From NCBI GenBank assembly GCA_039621445.1, contig CP154957.1, forward strand, positions 35,846,762 through 35,910,761: DNA of 64,000 bases, in the 5' to 3' direction. The DNA is from Euglena gracilis. Lineage: Eukaryota > Euglenida > Euglenophyceae > Euglenales. The notes below the pieces were generated by a model. It did not search any database. It was not told where the DNA came from and saw nothing but the letters and a program-made list of their open reading frames with translations. Shown here in pieces: positions 22,614-35,265 of this stretch (its first letter is position 1; each line of letters opens with the position of its first letter). Both the position numbers and the translations under genes were made by a program.

Positions 22614-22695
22614 CTCATCGGTACAGGTCATCCGCGAATCGTTGCAGTGTGTCTGGCACTTGCCCTTCCCGGCGGGCAGCTGACAGCCTCCCTCT
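22614..22695 (+). CDS. PEX6: PEX6 D1 exon carrying a degenerate Walker A
   Basis: Acceptor GGTGACCAG. The frame reads LIGTGHPRIVAVCLALALPG, then GQLTASL. VCLALALPGGQLTASL sits where the D1 P-loop should be (family form [13 protein letters not shown]). The invariant Lys is replaced by Gln, and the Thr/Ser pair is displaced. A GC donor (T/GCCCAG) leaves one base that completes a codon with the next exon in phase. The first ATPase ring of PEX6 is often catalytically weak, so a degenerate P-loop is not surprising, but it rests on this exon model. Confidence 0.5.
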
Positions 22696-23554
22696 GCCCA
22701 GGGCTCGCCGCGTACCACGAGGTCCACACCGCGGTCCGAAGTGCCCAAAAGGCCGCCGCGGTGTCCAGTGTTCTGATTCGAGGGCGCGACGCCGGCCTTC
22801 CCAGGCGTTGGTATGCCGGCGTTTCGTTTTCAAGGCGCCCAAATGTCCATTGTGTGATGTACAATTCCCCCCCACCTCACAACCGGTTGTTTCAGAGGGG
22901 CAGGGCGCATCCTGCCTGGCCTGGCACCTGGGGGGGGGGCAGGAATGACCGAAGTGGTCCAAACTTCTTGGGGGGGGCTGAAGTGAAGTGAAGTGACCGA
23001 CGTTTTAGGTGGAAGTTGAGACCAGCAAATTCTTTTTTGTTTCTTCTTTTCCTCTTTTTCACAAAGGTGTGAACTACCGAAATCACGGACGCAAGCTTTC
23101 GCCGTACCATTGCTTTGGGTGTTTCTCCCTGGCAATCCCTGTGTTTCTCCACCAGCCAATCCCCCCCAAGCGGGAGACTGACTTGTATTTTCGGAGTGAC
23201 TGGTTTTTGCCTCCTAGACACCTCCCGGAGGGAAGGGTGTGCCAGGATCGACCAAAAGTGGCCCACCCAGCACCGATGGCACCAAAATTTTTTTGATAAT
23301 TTGGTCAAAATGCACTGCTTTCAGCCATTTTGGGCCGACTCGCAAAATGATTGACCAGGGAAGGTTGGAAGTGGATGATTGGTTTTTTTTTAAAAGAAGT
23401 GAGTGATTGGTTTTTGCCAGTGGAAAGGCCCCGGGGTTGGTATGCAATGGCAATGGTGTGATCGGGTCTCTTCCATCTGTATGCCCCAGCCTGACTGTGA
23501 TTCAATTGGTCGTCCGTCACAACTGAGCACCAGCGCTGCTGGTTGACATTTTGT

Positions 23555-23627
23555 CAATGTATGTATGTATGCATGTATGCATGCATGCATGTATGTATGT
23601 ATGTATGTATGTATGTATGTATGTAGA
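23555..23627. repeat. (ATGT)n / (GCAT)n microsatellite
   Basis: About 70 bases of ATGT with GCATGCATGCATG in the middle. Confidence 0.95.
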
Positions 23628-23935
23628 TGTTTAGCAAAATTGAAACACCTGCAGGCGTGTGGCACAACATTTGGAAGGGTCTTTTCAGCTTTGGGCTGCT
23701 GCTGTGTGGAATTTACCCCAACTTCTGGCTGCAGAATTGCAGAAGTCAAAGAATGCCAGTGCTGCTCCAAAGTGAACCAAAATGCCCGAGTGTTCACGAC
23801 GTTCTTCTTTTTTTTTTGGCAGGAGTACACGGGAAGCCGACTGCCAATGGCCTGTGGCCTTGGAATGCATGAGCAGGCCCGCAGGGGAGGCTCCACTGAC
23901 GCTGATGCCAGACGGTTTCCCCGCCCAACCGCCAG

Positions 23936-24090
23936 TGCTCAGCCCCGTCGCATCAGAGCAGGGCCTCCACCTCCTCCCCGTCAACTGCCACGCCTTGGAG
24001 CTGGCGCTGGTGGTGGACGTGCTGTGCCTGGCGGCGCGGCATGGCCCGGCCCTCGTCCACCTGCGGCACTGGGACGGCGGGGGATGGCCT
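23936..24090 (+). CDS. PEX6: PEX6 D1 exon
   Basis: Acceptor CAACCGCCAG. The frame reads LSPVASEQGLHLLPVNCHAL, then ELALVVDVLCLAARHGPALV and HLRHWDG. QGLHLLPVNCHAL is an excellent match to the PEX6 D1 segment after the P-loop (human LGLHLLKVPCSSL). AARHGPALVHLRHWDG matches the Walker B strand region (RARRCRPAVLLLTAVD). The acidic Asp-Glu pair of Walker B is absent. The donor is not clear, and the 3' end is approximate. Confidence 0.7.
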
Positions 24091-24514
24091 GGAGGGATGG
24101 CGAGAAGGCGACAGCATCAGTCCAGTGGGTTTTCAGCATCCACCTCCCTCTCCTGCAGGGTCTGAAGGATCCTCCATTCTCCCTCATTCAAAATTGGTTT
24201 GGCTGATTTCTGGCGCTGGATATCCCAAGAACATTTTTTGGCTTTTTTTACCACCTTTACCCCAAAATAGGGGTTAAGGCGGCCAAATGGTGGGTGTTAA
24301 TTTGTGTGCATCCAGGCCCAACCTTGTCAACTCCTGTTCTTGAGGCTGGTTGGGATGGCTGCGGAAAAAGGGCCATTCCCCGCATTGCCTTGGTAGATCA
24401 ACCACCTGGCAGTGACGGGCCACACAGGTCGGCATGCTCCCACGGCTGGGCAATGTCGCACATGTCACACATGTCACGCATGCCTGCCTGGGGCTGGAGG
24501 CGGCCGGCGGCCAG

Positions 24515-24597
24515 CGCGGGGCGGCGCCACAGGCCATCCTGGCGCTGCAGGAAGCCCTGGAGGCCTCTGTGGCGGCTGCCGGGCCGGGACTGGGGCA
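24515..24597 (+). CDS. PEX6: PEX6 D1 exon
   Basis: Acceptor GGCGGCCAG; donor CA/GTGTCC (GT). The frame reads RGAAPQAILALQEALEASVA, then AAGPGLGQ. It corresponds to the D1 helix after Walker B (human ARVMAVLRHLLLNEDP). The two leftover bases join the first base of the next exon in phase to give ...GLGQ-GAGMLVVVLSC, as expected before the D1 sensor strand. Confidence 0.6.
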
Positions 24598-24743
24598 GTG
24601 TCCCTGGGCCGGGTCAGGCCGGGCGTTGGTGGTATCTGTTTCTATTGTTGTTGATGAAGACCGTCCATTCTTGATGAACTCCATCCTGCGACATTTCTGC
24701 ATCTCCCGTGGTGTGTCGACGGGTGAGCTGTTTCGGGGCGCAG

Positions 24744-24890
24744 GGGCGCTGGGGCTGGCATGCTGGTGGTGGTGCTGAGCTGCGAGGACGCCCCTTTGAC
24801 GCTGCGGAACATCGTGGACATCGACGTGGAAGTCGCCCTCCTCTCTGCCAATGATCGGGCAGCTCTTCTCACCCGCATTTTCCGCCACAT
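24744..24890 (+). CDS. PEX6: PEX6 D1 exon (sensor 1 to small subdomain)
   Basis: Acceptor GGGGCGCAG. The frame reads GAGMLVVVLSCEDAPLTLRN, then IVDIDVEVALLSANDRAALL and TRIFRHM. It matches human PEX6 LMVVATTSRAQDLPADV... and [20 protein letters not shown]. The best donor is GC (CACAT/GCGATG): spliced to the next exon it gives RHMALRLDV, exactly the spacing of human AHLPLGQEV. No GT lies near. Confidence 0.75.
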
Positions 24891-25001
24891 GCGATGCACA
24901 GCAGCCAGGGCCACCCTTTGTTCTCCCTCGAAACACCCGGCTGCAATTGTTGGTGTGACGGGGTTTCTGGGTTTTGTGTGCCTTGTGGTGTGATCCACCA
25001 T

Positions 25002-25137
25002 CAAGTTTGACCCGTCACGCCATCAGGTGTGACCCGTCACGCCATCAGGGGTGACCCGTCTCGCCATCAGTTGTGACCCATCACGCCATCAGTTGTGACC
25101 CATCACACCATCAGGTGTGACCCGTCACGCCATCTGC
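25002..25137. repeat. 22-bp minisatellite in a PEX6 intron
   Basis: Six units of the form CCATCAGGTGTGACCCGTCACG differ at a few positions (GTGTG, GGGTG or TTGTG; CCCGTC or CCCATC). Read directly from 25002 to the PEX6 exon at 25169. Confidence 0.9.
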
Positions 25138-25168
25138 TCATTGTGGCGTTCTGGGCTGCCCTGCCCAG

Positions 25169-25320
25169 GGCTCTCCGGCTGGATGTCCCGGCGCTGGCGG
25201 ACCGCACTGCGGGGCTGACCCTGGGGGACATCGCGGCGGTGCTGCAGGGGGCGGTGCGCCGGGCGGTGGCCCGGCAGGGCAGTGGCCTGCTGCCCACCAG
25301 CGGTGCTGCCCGAGATGTGG
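25169..25320 (+). CDS. PEX6: PEX6 D1 small-subdomain exon
   Basis: Acceptor CTGCCCAG/GGC. The frame reads ALRLDVPALADRTAGLTLGD, then IAAVLQGAVRRAVARQGSGL. It is a clear match to PEX6 [22 protein letters not shown], the D1 lid. The donor is probably GTGG/GTGTGC or GAGAT/GTGGGT. It lies just 3' of a 22-bp minisatellite in the preceding intron. Confidence 0.75.
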
Positions 25321-25851
25321 GTGTGCTGTGTGCCTCTCCCTCGGTGCATACCTGTGACACACACAAAACATCTCCACCTGCCCAACACCCATGTACACAC
25401 ACGCGCATGCGCACACATAAACCTTGCACACACGCAAGCACACGCGGTTTCTTTTTGTCTTTGACCCCCCCGTTGTGTAATTTAAACTCCTGGCTGGATG
25501 GCATTGGATTTTTTTTGCCTTGATTGGCCCTTGCGTTGTTTTTTTTGCCCACATTACCGCTCTGCTGATTTTGCATTGTTGTTTGTGCAGGGGCGTTTTG
25601 GTGTGGGTGCATTGGCCTTGGATTACAAAATAATGCCTTTTCCACTCTTTAATGTCAGGAACCCTCAATCAGGACACGCAATCATTGTCTGGAGACCACC
25701 AGCTCATTGTATTATTTTTTCTCGATTTGACTTTTCCTGATTTCCGAAGCCCATTGACAGTTTTTTTCTTCTGAGACTGAAAATGACCATTCACAAGGGA
25801 AGTTGCCTGTCGTACCCCTCCAGTACCCAATTCTCCCCTCTGAAGGTGCTC

Positions 25852-26255
25852 CAGGCTTTTGTTTAAGGGATTGCAGTACCCCCCCCCCCCCGGGGGCTGG
25901 ACTGCAGCTAGTCCAAATTTGGCTAGTGGGATTTCTAGCAGACCCCCGGGGGGGGGGGGGGTCTGCTAGCAGGGCTAGCTAGTGGAAAAAAATTTTCCAG
26001 CGACCGGCGCGAAGCGCCGAATTTTTTTTTTGGACCCCAAAAAATGGCCAAAAATGCCTGTTTTTGGCCTTTTTTGGGAATTCTTGGAACAAAATCAGCC
26101 AAAAACCTATTAAAAACCTCATTTTCCCTCCGGCGCGCAGTTCGGGGGACCCCCGGACCCCCCCCCCCCGGGGGGGTCTAGCTAGTCCACTTTTTCCAGT
26201 GTCTAGCCGATTGGCTAGCCAGTACCCCCCCCCTGGGTGCTTAAGCAAAAGCCTG
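25852..26255. mobile_element. Element family A, copy 3, perfect 8-bp duplication
   Basis: CAGGCTTTTGTTTAAGG to CTTAAGCAAAAGCCTG, 404 bases, flanked by AGGTGCTC at 25844-25851 and 26256-26263. It is the compact, uninterrupted copy. Located in the PEX6 intron between the D1 lid and linker exons. Confidence 0.93.
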
Positions 26256-26377
26256 AGGTGCTCGCTATGGGCAGGCACCTCCCCAAAGTGTGTTTGATGG
26301 CCTGTTTTGAGAAGCCTGGCCCCTGCACATGAGCCCAGAATAGATTAAGATTTGCCCAAGTTTTTTGTCCATTGCAG

Positions 26378-26485
26378 AGGCAGTGAATGCCCAGCTGGTC
26401 CACGCCGGAGTGGTGGTACCCCCCGAGGACGTCGATGCTGAGCTGGACTGCCTTGGAAAGAGCCGAGGCTTGGGCGCTGATGCAG
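26378..26485 (+). CDS. PEX6: PEX6 exon linking D1 and D2
   Basis: Acceptor TTTGTCCATTGCAG and donor GCAG/GTGTCC are both canonical. The frame reads AVNAQLVHAGVVVPPEDVDA, then ELDCLGKSRGLGADA. It corresponds to the PEX6 linker (human [21 protein letters not shown]). One base is left over and joins the two leading bases of the D2 exon exactly in phase ([12 protein letters not shown]). Confidence 0.75.
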
Positions 26486-26944
26486 GTGTCCCTGTCACAC
26501 GGTCACTTTGATGAGCCAAAATAGCGGCAAAAATTTGTCCTTGGACATATGTTGCCGTAATCGCGGTTTTTTTTGTTTTGCAGGGTTCCCATGGCAATGG
26601 CCAGGCACAAATCGGCAAAGGTCTGAAAGGGATGGAATGCTGACCCCTGCCGTTTCAAAGGGACCCCCACCACCTGTTCCCGCTTTTCCAGGTGCACCGA
26701 TCAAAGCAGCAAAAACGATCTGCCACCCCCTCTGATCCGAAGAAAGAGATGGCGTTTGTGTTAATTATATCACCTGTGACATCCATCGAAGTCTTGGGCA
26801 AAGCCAACCTCCAGGGTTGTACAGGAAGGAGGCTGGTGGGAGGAAGTGTAAACCCGGGCTGGGATCGTAAAGGGGGTCACAACGAAGCCTGTCCAGTCCA
26901 GCCTGTCCCCCTGGCTGGGCAGGGAGGGTAGCGGTTCGCAACTC

Positions 26945-27209
26945 ATGCATGGATGTATGTATGTATGCATGTATGATTGTATGTATGTATGTATGTATGT
27001 ATGTATGTATGTATGTATGTATGTATGTATGTATGTATGTATGTATGTATGCATGTATGTATGTGTGTATGTATGTATGTATGTATGTATGTATGTATGT
27101 ATGTATGTATGTATGTATGTATGTATGTATGTATGTATGTATGTATGTATGTATGTACGTATGTACGATTGTATGTATGTATGTATGTATGATTGTATTA
27201 ATGTATGTA

Positions 27210-27240
<31 letters not shown>

Positions 27241-28503
27241 CTGTATGTATGTATGTATGTATGTATGTATGTATGTATGTATGTATGTATGTATGTATGT
27301 ATGTATGTATGTATGTATGTATACATGTATGTTTGTATGTATGTATGTATGCATGTATTTATGTATGTATGTATACATGCATGTATGTTTGTATGTATGT
27401 TTGTATTAATGTATGTCTGTATACATGTATGTATGTATGTATGTATGTATGTATGTATGTATGTATGTATGTATGTATGTATGTATGTATGTATGTATGT
27501 ATGATTGTATTAATGTATGTATGTATACATGTATGTATGTTTGTATGTATGTGTGTATGTTTGTGTTTGCATGTATGTGTATGCATGCACGCACGTATGT
27601 ATGTATGCATGTATGTATGTATGTATGTATGTATGTATGTATGTATGTATGTATGTATGTATGTATGTATGTATGTATGTATACATGTATGTTTGTATGT
27701 ATGTATGTATGTATGTATGTATGTATGTTTGTATGTATGTATGTATGTATGCATGTATTTATGTATGTATGTATACATGCATGTATGTTTGTATGTATGT
27801 TTGTATTAATGTATGTCTGTATACATGTATGTATGTATGTATGTATGTATGTATGTATGTATGTATGTATGTATGTATTAATGTATGTATGTATACATGT
27901 ATGTATGTATTTATGTATGTATGTATGTATGTATGTATGTATGATTGTATTAATGTATGTATGTATACATGTATGTATGTTTGTATGTATGTGTGTATGT
28001 TTGTGTTTGCATGTATGTGTATGCATGCACGCACGTATGTATGTATGCATGTATGTATGTATGTATGTATGTATGTATGTATGTATGTATGTATGTATGT
28101 ATGTATGTATACATGTATGTTTGTATGTATGTATGTATGTATGTATGTATGTTTGTATGTATGTATGTATGTATGCATGTATTTATGTATGTATGTATAC
28201 ATGCATGTATGTTTGTATGTATGTTTGTATTAATGTATGTCTGTATACATGTATGTATGTATGTATGTATGTATGTATGTATGTATGTATGTATGTATGT
28301 ATGTATGTATGTATGTATTAATGTATGTATGTATACATGTATGTATGTATTTATGTATGTATGTATGTATGTATGTATGTATGTATGATTGTATTAATGT
28401 ATGTATGTATACATGTATGTATGTTTGTATGTATGTGTGTATGTTTGTGTTTGCATGTATGTGTATGCATGCACGCACGTATGTATGTATGTATGTATGT
28501 ATG

Positions 28504-28534
<31 letters not shown>

Positions 28535-28567
28535 ACATGTATGTATACATGTATGTATGTATGTATG
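26945..28567. repeat. 1.6-kb (ATGT)n array with higher-order structure
   Basis: Tetranucleotide array broken by variants such as GATTGTATTAATG, ATACATG, TTTGTGTTTGC and GCATGCACGCACG. The variant block TTGTGTTTGC starts at 27561, 28001 and 28445, giving periods of 440 and 444 bases, both multiples of four. All long frames here are simple-repeat artefacts. Confidence 0.95.
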
Positions 28568-28568
28568 C

Positions 28569-29133
<565 letters not shown>

Positions 29134-29218
<85 letters not shown>

Positions 29219-29353
29219 GTGTGTGTGTGTGCGTGTGTGTGTGTGTGTGTGTGCATGTGTGTGTGTGTGTGTGGTGCTGGGTGCATGCGTGCGCGCGTGC
29301 ACATGTGCGTATGTGCGTATGTATTTATATGCATGTGCATGTGTATGTGTGTG
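29134..29353. repeat. (TG)n microsatellite with GC and AT variants
   Basis: TG repeat to about 29275, then degenerate TGCG and TGTA repeats. Followed by the hairpin GGAACTACCTGGACCC / GGGTCCAGATAGTTCC at 29362-29398. Confidence 0.93.
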
Positions 29354-29485
29354 TGGCAGCCAGGAACTACCTGGACCCGCTGGGGTCCAGATAGTTCCGT
29401 TTTTCAAGTTGTCAACCTCTGAGAAACAAAGCCCTCCGGCATTGATTGAGGGCGGGACCTTGGGGACGCCCCCCCCCCCCCGCAG

Positions 29486-29618
29486 GGCGCATCGCGAACG
29501 TGGAGTGGGAGGACGTGGGCGGGCTGGCCCAGGCCAAGCGGGAGATCCTGGACGTCGTCCAGCTGCCCCTGCAGCAGCCCCAGCTCTTCGGCCAGGGCCT
29601 GCGCCGCCGCTCCGGTGT
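29486..29618 (+). CDS. PEX6: PEX6 D2 start exon
   Basis: Acceptor is a C-run followed by GCAG. The frame reads [20 protein letters not shown], then [20 protein letters not shown] and RRSG. This is the hallmark D2 entry of PEX6 (IPNVTWDDIGG...K.EILDTI.LPL...LF..G+..RSG). With a GC donor (GGTGT/GCTGCC) the exon joins the Walker A exon in phase, reading [16 protein letters not shown] with two residues more than usual. A GT donor four bases earlier fits the phase less well. Confidence 0.92.
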
Positions 29619-30666
29619 GCTGCCCAGGCCGCCGCTGGGCCTTCCGCCGGGGCCACCCTCCCGGGAGGGTGTTGAGAGTGTGTGGGCCACACCAGTAGCG
29701 AAAGTGGCTCACCTGCCAGGCCTCTGCATCAGGTTTGTAGTACCCACCCCTGGGGGGGGGGGGCTGCAGTCAGCAAACTCGCCAGTCCGATTTCTAGTGC
29801 CCCCCCCTCTATGGGGGTGTCTGTTTGCAGCTCTAGCTAGAAGAAATTTTTTCTCGGTGATCGGCGCAAAGCACAGGAAACAATTTTCCCCCATTTTTGA
29901 CATTTTTTTGGGATTCATTTTGGAACAAAAAAAAGATGGTTAAAACAAAATGCTTAAAATATGGTTTTTTTTTACAGCGTCGTGGGAAAATTCCTTTGGG
30001 GGGACCTTCAGCAGGTCTGGCCAATGGCTTTTTCCCAACCAGTGGCAGTGGACCATAGATACATTTTGCTCTTTTGTGACCCCACCCCCAGGGGTATTTC
30101 GAGAGTGGGTGGGTGGGTTGGGATTGGACTCCCCCCCCCGGGGGGGGGTGCGCCATGGTGGGTTTTTGAAGAAGAAGAAAAAGTGGGTGGGTGGGTTTAG
30201 TGAATCTATGTAGTGGACCCTTGCCTGGGGGGTGATTTTTGTCAGGATCTTTTGATTTTGAGCCAAACCAACTCTCTCCCCAGGAGTGATTGGTTTTAAA
30301 GATTGATTGGCTGGTTTTTTGAAAGTGGAAAATGCCCCCCCCCCCCCCGAGGGGGTCGGTGGAAACCCGCTGGGAGTCGCCAAGGCCAGGTGAAAATTTA
30401 ATTTTGGAGGGGTTCTGGGTGGGTTGAACCTTTTTTGTTGATATTTGCCTAATTCAAGAATGCGAGCGTGGGTGGGGTGCAGGAGTTTTTTTAGTCTTGG
30501 ACTCCCGGGGGGGGGGGGTTGGGGGGTCCGGCCAAGCCCCCCCCCCCAGGGGTCACCCCAGAGGGGGGGTGGGATATACTTTTCGGCGCCGAAGGGCCGA
30601 AATTTTTTGAAAAGGTGCTATTTTTAGCACTTTTCGCGATTTTTGGCCATTTTCGGGGAGAATTGA

Positions 30667-30981
<315 letters not shown>

Positions 30982-31036
30982 TGATTCCTCCCCAATTGCT
31001 CTGTGTGGAATTTATTGGATCCTGGCAGAGAGTTGA

Positions 31037-31456
<420 letters not shown>

Positions 31457-31479
31457 TGATATTATTTTTTTAAGCCCTC

Positions 31480-33060
31480 CCCCCTCGCATGACTGGGTGT
31501 GACTGGCTTTCAGGACCCCAAAGGTGGGCTTCCGTGACTGGCGTGACTGGACATGACCAGGTATGATTGGCTTTGAGAACCCTGAAAGGTATTGTGACTG
31601 GGCGTGACAGGTTGTGGTTGGGTGACTGGGGTGATTGAAAAATTCTCCTGCATTTTTAACTATATCTGAATAAATGCCATGCATTGATGTGAACCGTGGC
31701 TGATTGGGTTCTGTGTGCCCAAAACGAAGTCTTTGCTGATATTGTTGAAGCTCCTCTCCATGGATCAAGAGACACCTAAAGAAGCTGTATGTATCATCTC
31801 TGACGCTGGGATGATTGGCATTTCCCTCACCTGTCAGTACACAAAAAAGCTGCCAGCTTTTTCTGAAACAAGTTTTTTGCACGAAAAAACTAGTCATCTT
31901 GACAAGAGGGTCTTTAAAAATACGTCATTTGGGGGGAAATGGTCATTTTGAGGGCATTTCTGCAGGGGACCCACTTTCCGACACAAAAATCCAAACAATA
32001 ACAGCCCGCCCCCCAAATAATAGCCCCCCTTGAAATTTTAACCGAATGTCCGAATAATAGCCCCATGGGGCTATTATTCGGAGGGAGGATTAATTAATGT
32101 CATCCAAGATCCCAAACCCAGTCACGCCCAATCACGCCCAGTCATGCTACCCTCACGCCCCCCCCCCATTTGCCCCCCCCCAAATTGGCTAATTGGCCTC
32201 TGGGACATAACGGCCCAATTTTGGCAAGCCTGCACAAAGGGCTCAGAAAACCTCCAAATGTCTGTTTCGAAAATATTTTAAAAATTTGCTGAATAAGAAA
32301 AAAGTCATGACAAATCCAACTATGCAGAAAAAATTGACCAATTTTGCACAGGTAAAAAATAAGGGGTAGGGGTCCTCGAGCACCCCCCCCCCCCAAATTG
32401 TCAATTGGCAAATGGGGGGACCGAAGGAGCCGGCTATTAGCCAAATCAAAAAGTGTTAAAAAATCTCAAAAAAGGTGCCTTGGGGGCGTTTTGGGCGTTT
32501 TTGTGGGGTTGTAGGACGCTCATTTTTTTCAAAGTTGTGATTTGCAAGTCATTCTTTGTCCGATGTTGGCTTGCCCCGGCTCAGGTCCGGCCAGGGTCCA
32601 GCTCCCCCCCCCCCGGGAAGCTACTCCGCCCCCGGGGACTTGCCCAACTGTCCAGCTAGCCCAAATTTCTAAGCCGAGCCCAGCAACCCCCCCAGGTTCC
32701 TCAAAGAGATGTATGGGCTATCACTTGGGGAGGGGGCTATTATTCGGGGGGGGGGGGGGGTAAAGTGCTTAGTCATGGGAGGATGACGTCACCCAAAAAA
32801 AACAGGCAAGAATTCCCACAAGTTAGGGTATCTTTAAGAATTTTTGACACAGAATTAGGAATCACCAATCCCAAATTTCAATTTTTCAAGCCGCAAAGTT
32901 CGGAATTTACCCGAAATTCCCATCAAATGAGGCATTCTGGCATTCCGGGCAACAGAATATGGTTGCGATGTTTGGTGTGATATTTGCGAGATATTGCACC
33001 CCCATGCGATATTTTTCGATGTTGCGATATTTGCACTATTGTGCGATATCCAATTGCCAA
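31480..33060. other. PEX6 intron segment with weak repeats
   Basis: GACTGGGTGTGACTGG words (31490-31640) and their inverse CCAGTCACGCCCAATCACGC (32118-32150) bracket the left part. CGAATAATAGCCCC words occur at 32050-32085 and 32735. A family B terminus ends at 32714. GATATTTGCGAGATATTGCA at 32980 is a diverged copy of 31396-31445. Confidence 0.5.
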
Positions 33061-33249
33061 CCTTGCCAGGCCTTTAAAAACCCATCTGATCCCAACCTCC
33101 ACAGCAGTATGGACAAAAAGACCACCCCACAGTCTCCCATTCAGGGTGGGAGGGAGCATGTGAATCCAGTCCAGTTCTATGGAGGCCACAATGACCCATC
33201 CACAGCCCAGACTCAATGTTTTGTGCGTCCGGCGCACCGCCCGCCGCAG

Positions 33250-33411
33250 CCGAGCCAACTGCTGGCGGAGCTGGATGGGGCGGCGGCGGGGCACGGCCGC
33301 CAGGCAGTGTTTGTGCTGGGGGCCACCAACCGCCCGGACCTGCTGGACACCGCCCTGCTGCGCCCCGGGCGCCTGGACCGCCTCGTGTACGTGGGCTGCC
33401 CCGAGGCCGGC
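33250..33411 (+). CDS. PEX6: PEX6 D2 second region of homology (SRH) exon
   Basis: Acceptor GCCGCAG. The frame reads [20 protein letters not shown], then [20 protein letters not shown] and [14 protein letters not shown]. The [13 protein letters not shown]...LRPGRLD, with both arginine fingers, is intact, so D2 should be catalytically competent. The donor is GC (GGC/GCCCTG), phase 0. The following intron is 6.5 kb and is almost filled by one inverted-repeat element. Confidence 0.95.
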
Positions 33412-34019
33412 GCCCTGCTTGGCGAAAATGCGCAAAAGAGTATTTGTGTCCCTTGCCACGGACACACCCAACAGGGCATTCTATGCCAGTCCTGAAACAA
33501 ACCCACGGAAAAGAACACACGTTTTGGAGAAAAGACCGCACCGAATTCACATAGTTGTGTTATTTTTTATAAAAAATGGATCTCTTGTTGAAAAGAAACC
33601 TCTGTAAAGCCCAATTGAAATCCTTGAAAGCCCCCCAAACCTGCCACCAAACAACCCCTTTCTTGTCAGTAAAATCATGGATGAGCTTTAACGAGGTGTC
33701 TCCCCGTGGCCAGCCACCAAGGCGTTGCTTAAGAAAATTTGACCCCAGGGGGGGGTCAGGGTTGTGTGAGAAGCTCCGCATACATGAGGCAGGTGGTAGG
33801 GGGGGGGGTCGCTGAGCTCTTATCCCTTTATGGGTTAGAGCGAAGCTTACCACTGGGGGAAAACCCCCCCGAACCCCCCCCCCCTCCCCCCCCCTCGGGG
33901 CCACCTCGGGAACCGGCGGATTATCACCATGATCCCGGCCCCGTTCCCGAAAAAAAAATTTCAGTCGCGAGCGACTGGATTCCTAGTTTCCGAATCACCT
34001 GGGTTTGACCCCCAACTCC

Positions 34020-34800
34020 CCGCCAGGCCCGAGTTATTCACGCGCGAAGGGGTCCAAACTGGGTAGGATTGGCCAACCCCCCTTTTTAAGCCCCCCCCCC
34101 CTTTGGACTCTGCCATTTCGGCCAAAAAATGTCAATTTTCAAAATATCTCCAAAATGAAGCAAAATCAAAGGAAATGTCCGGCGACCTAATTTGAAGCCC
34201 TTGGAACGCCCCATCTGCCGGTATTTTGATTTCCCCGCAACTCCCCGTCTGGCCCGAGATACGGCCGTTTTCGGCCCGGATGGCCGTTTTGTACACTTTT
34301 TCCACTGTCCGACTTAGCCGTTTTCAGCCAAAATTCGGCCAAAAATCAATAGTTTCAAAATTTTTCCAAAATGAAGCAAAATCAAAGGAAATGTCCGGCG
34401 ACCTAATTTGAAGCCCTTGGAACGCCCCATCTGCCGGTATTTTGATTTCCTCGCAACTCCCCGTCTGGCCCGAGATACGGCCGTTTTCGGCCCGGATGGC
34501 CGTTTTGTACACTTTTTCCACTGTCCGACTTAGCCGTTTTCAGCCAAAATTCGGCCAAAAATCAATAGTTTCAAAATTTTTCCAAAATGAAGCAAAATCA
34601 AAGGAAATGTCCGGAGACCTAATTTGAAGCCCTTGGAACACTCCATCTACCGGTATTTTGATTTCCCCACAACTGTTCGCGTAGCCCGAGATACGGCTGT
34701 TTTTCAGCCGATTCTGGCCATTTTGTATGTACACTTTTTCCACTGGTGGACTTAGCCGTTTTCGGCCAAAAAAGGCGAAAAATATCGAAAAAAAATTTTT
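34020..34800. repeat. 216-bp tandem repeat, about three copies
   Basis: Unit with AATCAAAGGAAATGTCCGGC, CCCATCTGCCGGTATTTTGA and CGAGATACGGCCGTTTTCGG. Copies repeat at exactly 216 bases (34226 and 34442), with a third diverged copy. Reverse-complement relatives occur at 36540-36720 and 45280-46100. Confidence 0.9.
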
Positions 34801-34859
34801 TACCCAAAACCATGCTTCTTGGCCTCCCGGACCCGGAAAAAGGGTTTTCGAGCCGAAAA

Positions 34860-35265
34860 TGGGCGTTTTTCGACCATCATGGCCATCATGGCCATCATGA
34901 CCCGTGATGGCCATGATGCACATCATGACCCATGATGGCCATCATGACCCGTGGTGGGCCATGATGCCCATCATGACCCATGATGCCCGTCATGACCCAT
35001 GATGCCAATCATGGGTCATGATGCCCATCATGACCCATGATGCCCATCATGACATGATGCCCATCATGACCCATGATGGCCATCATGACCCATGATGGCC
35101 ATCATGACCCATGATGGCCATCATCACCCATGATGGCCATCATGACCCATGATGCCCATCATGACCCATGATGGCCATCATGACCCATGATGGCCATCAT
35201 GACCCATGATTGGCATCATGGGTCATGATGGCCATCATGACCCATGATTGGCATCATGGGTCAAA
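34860..35265. repeat. CATGATGGCCATCATGACC satellite
   Basis: About twenty short units alternating ATGGCCATC or ATGCCCATC with ATGACCC. Each is palindromic at ATGATGGCCATCAT. It grades into the next array at 35257. Confidence 0.93.
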
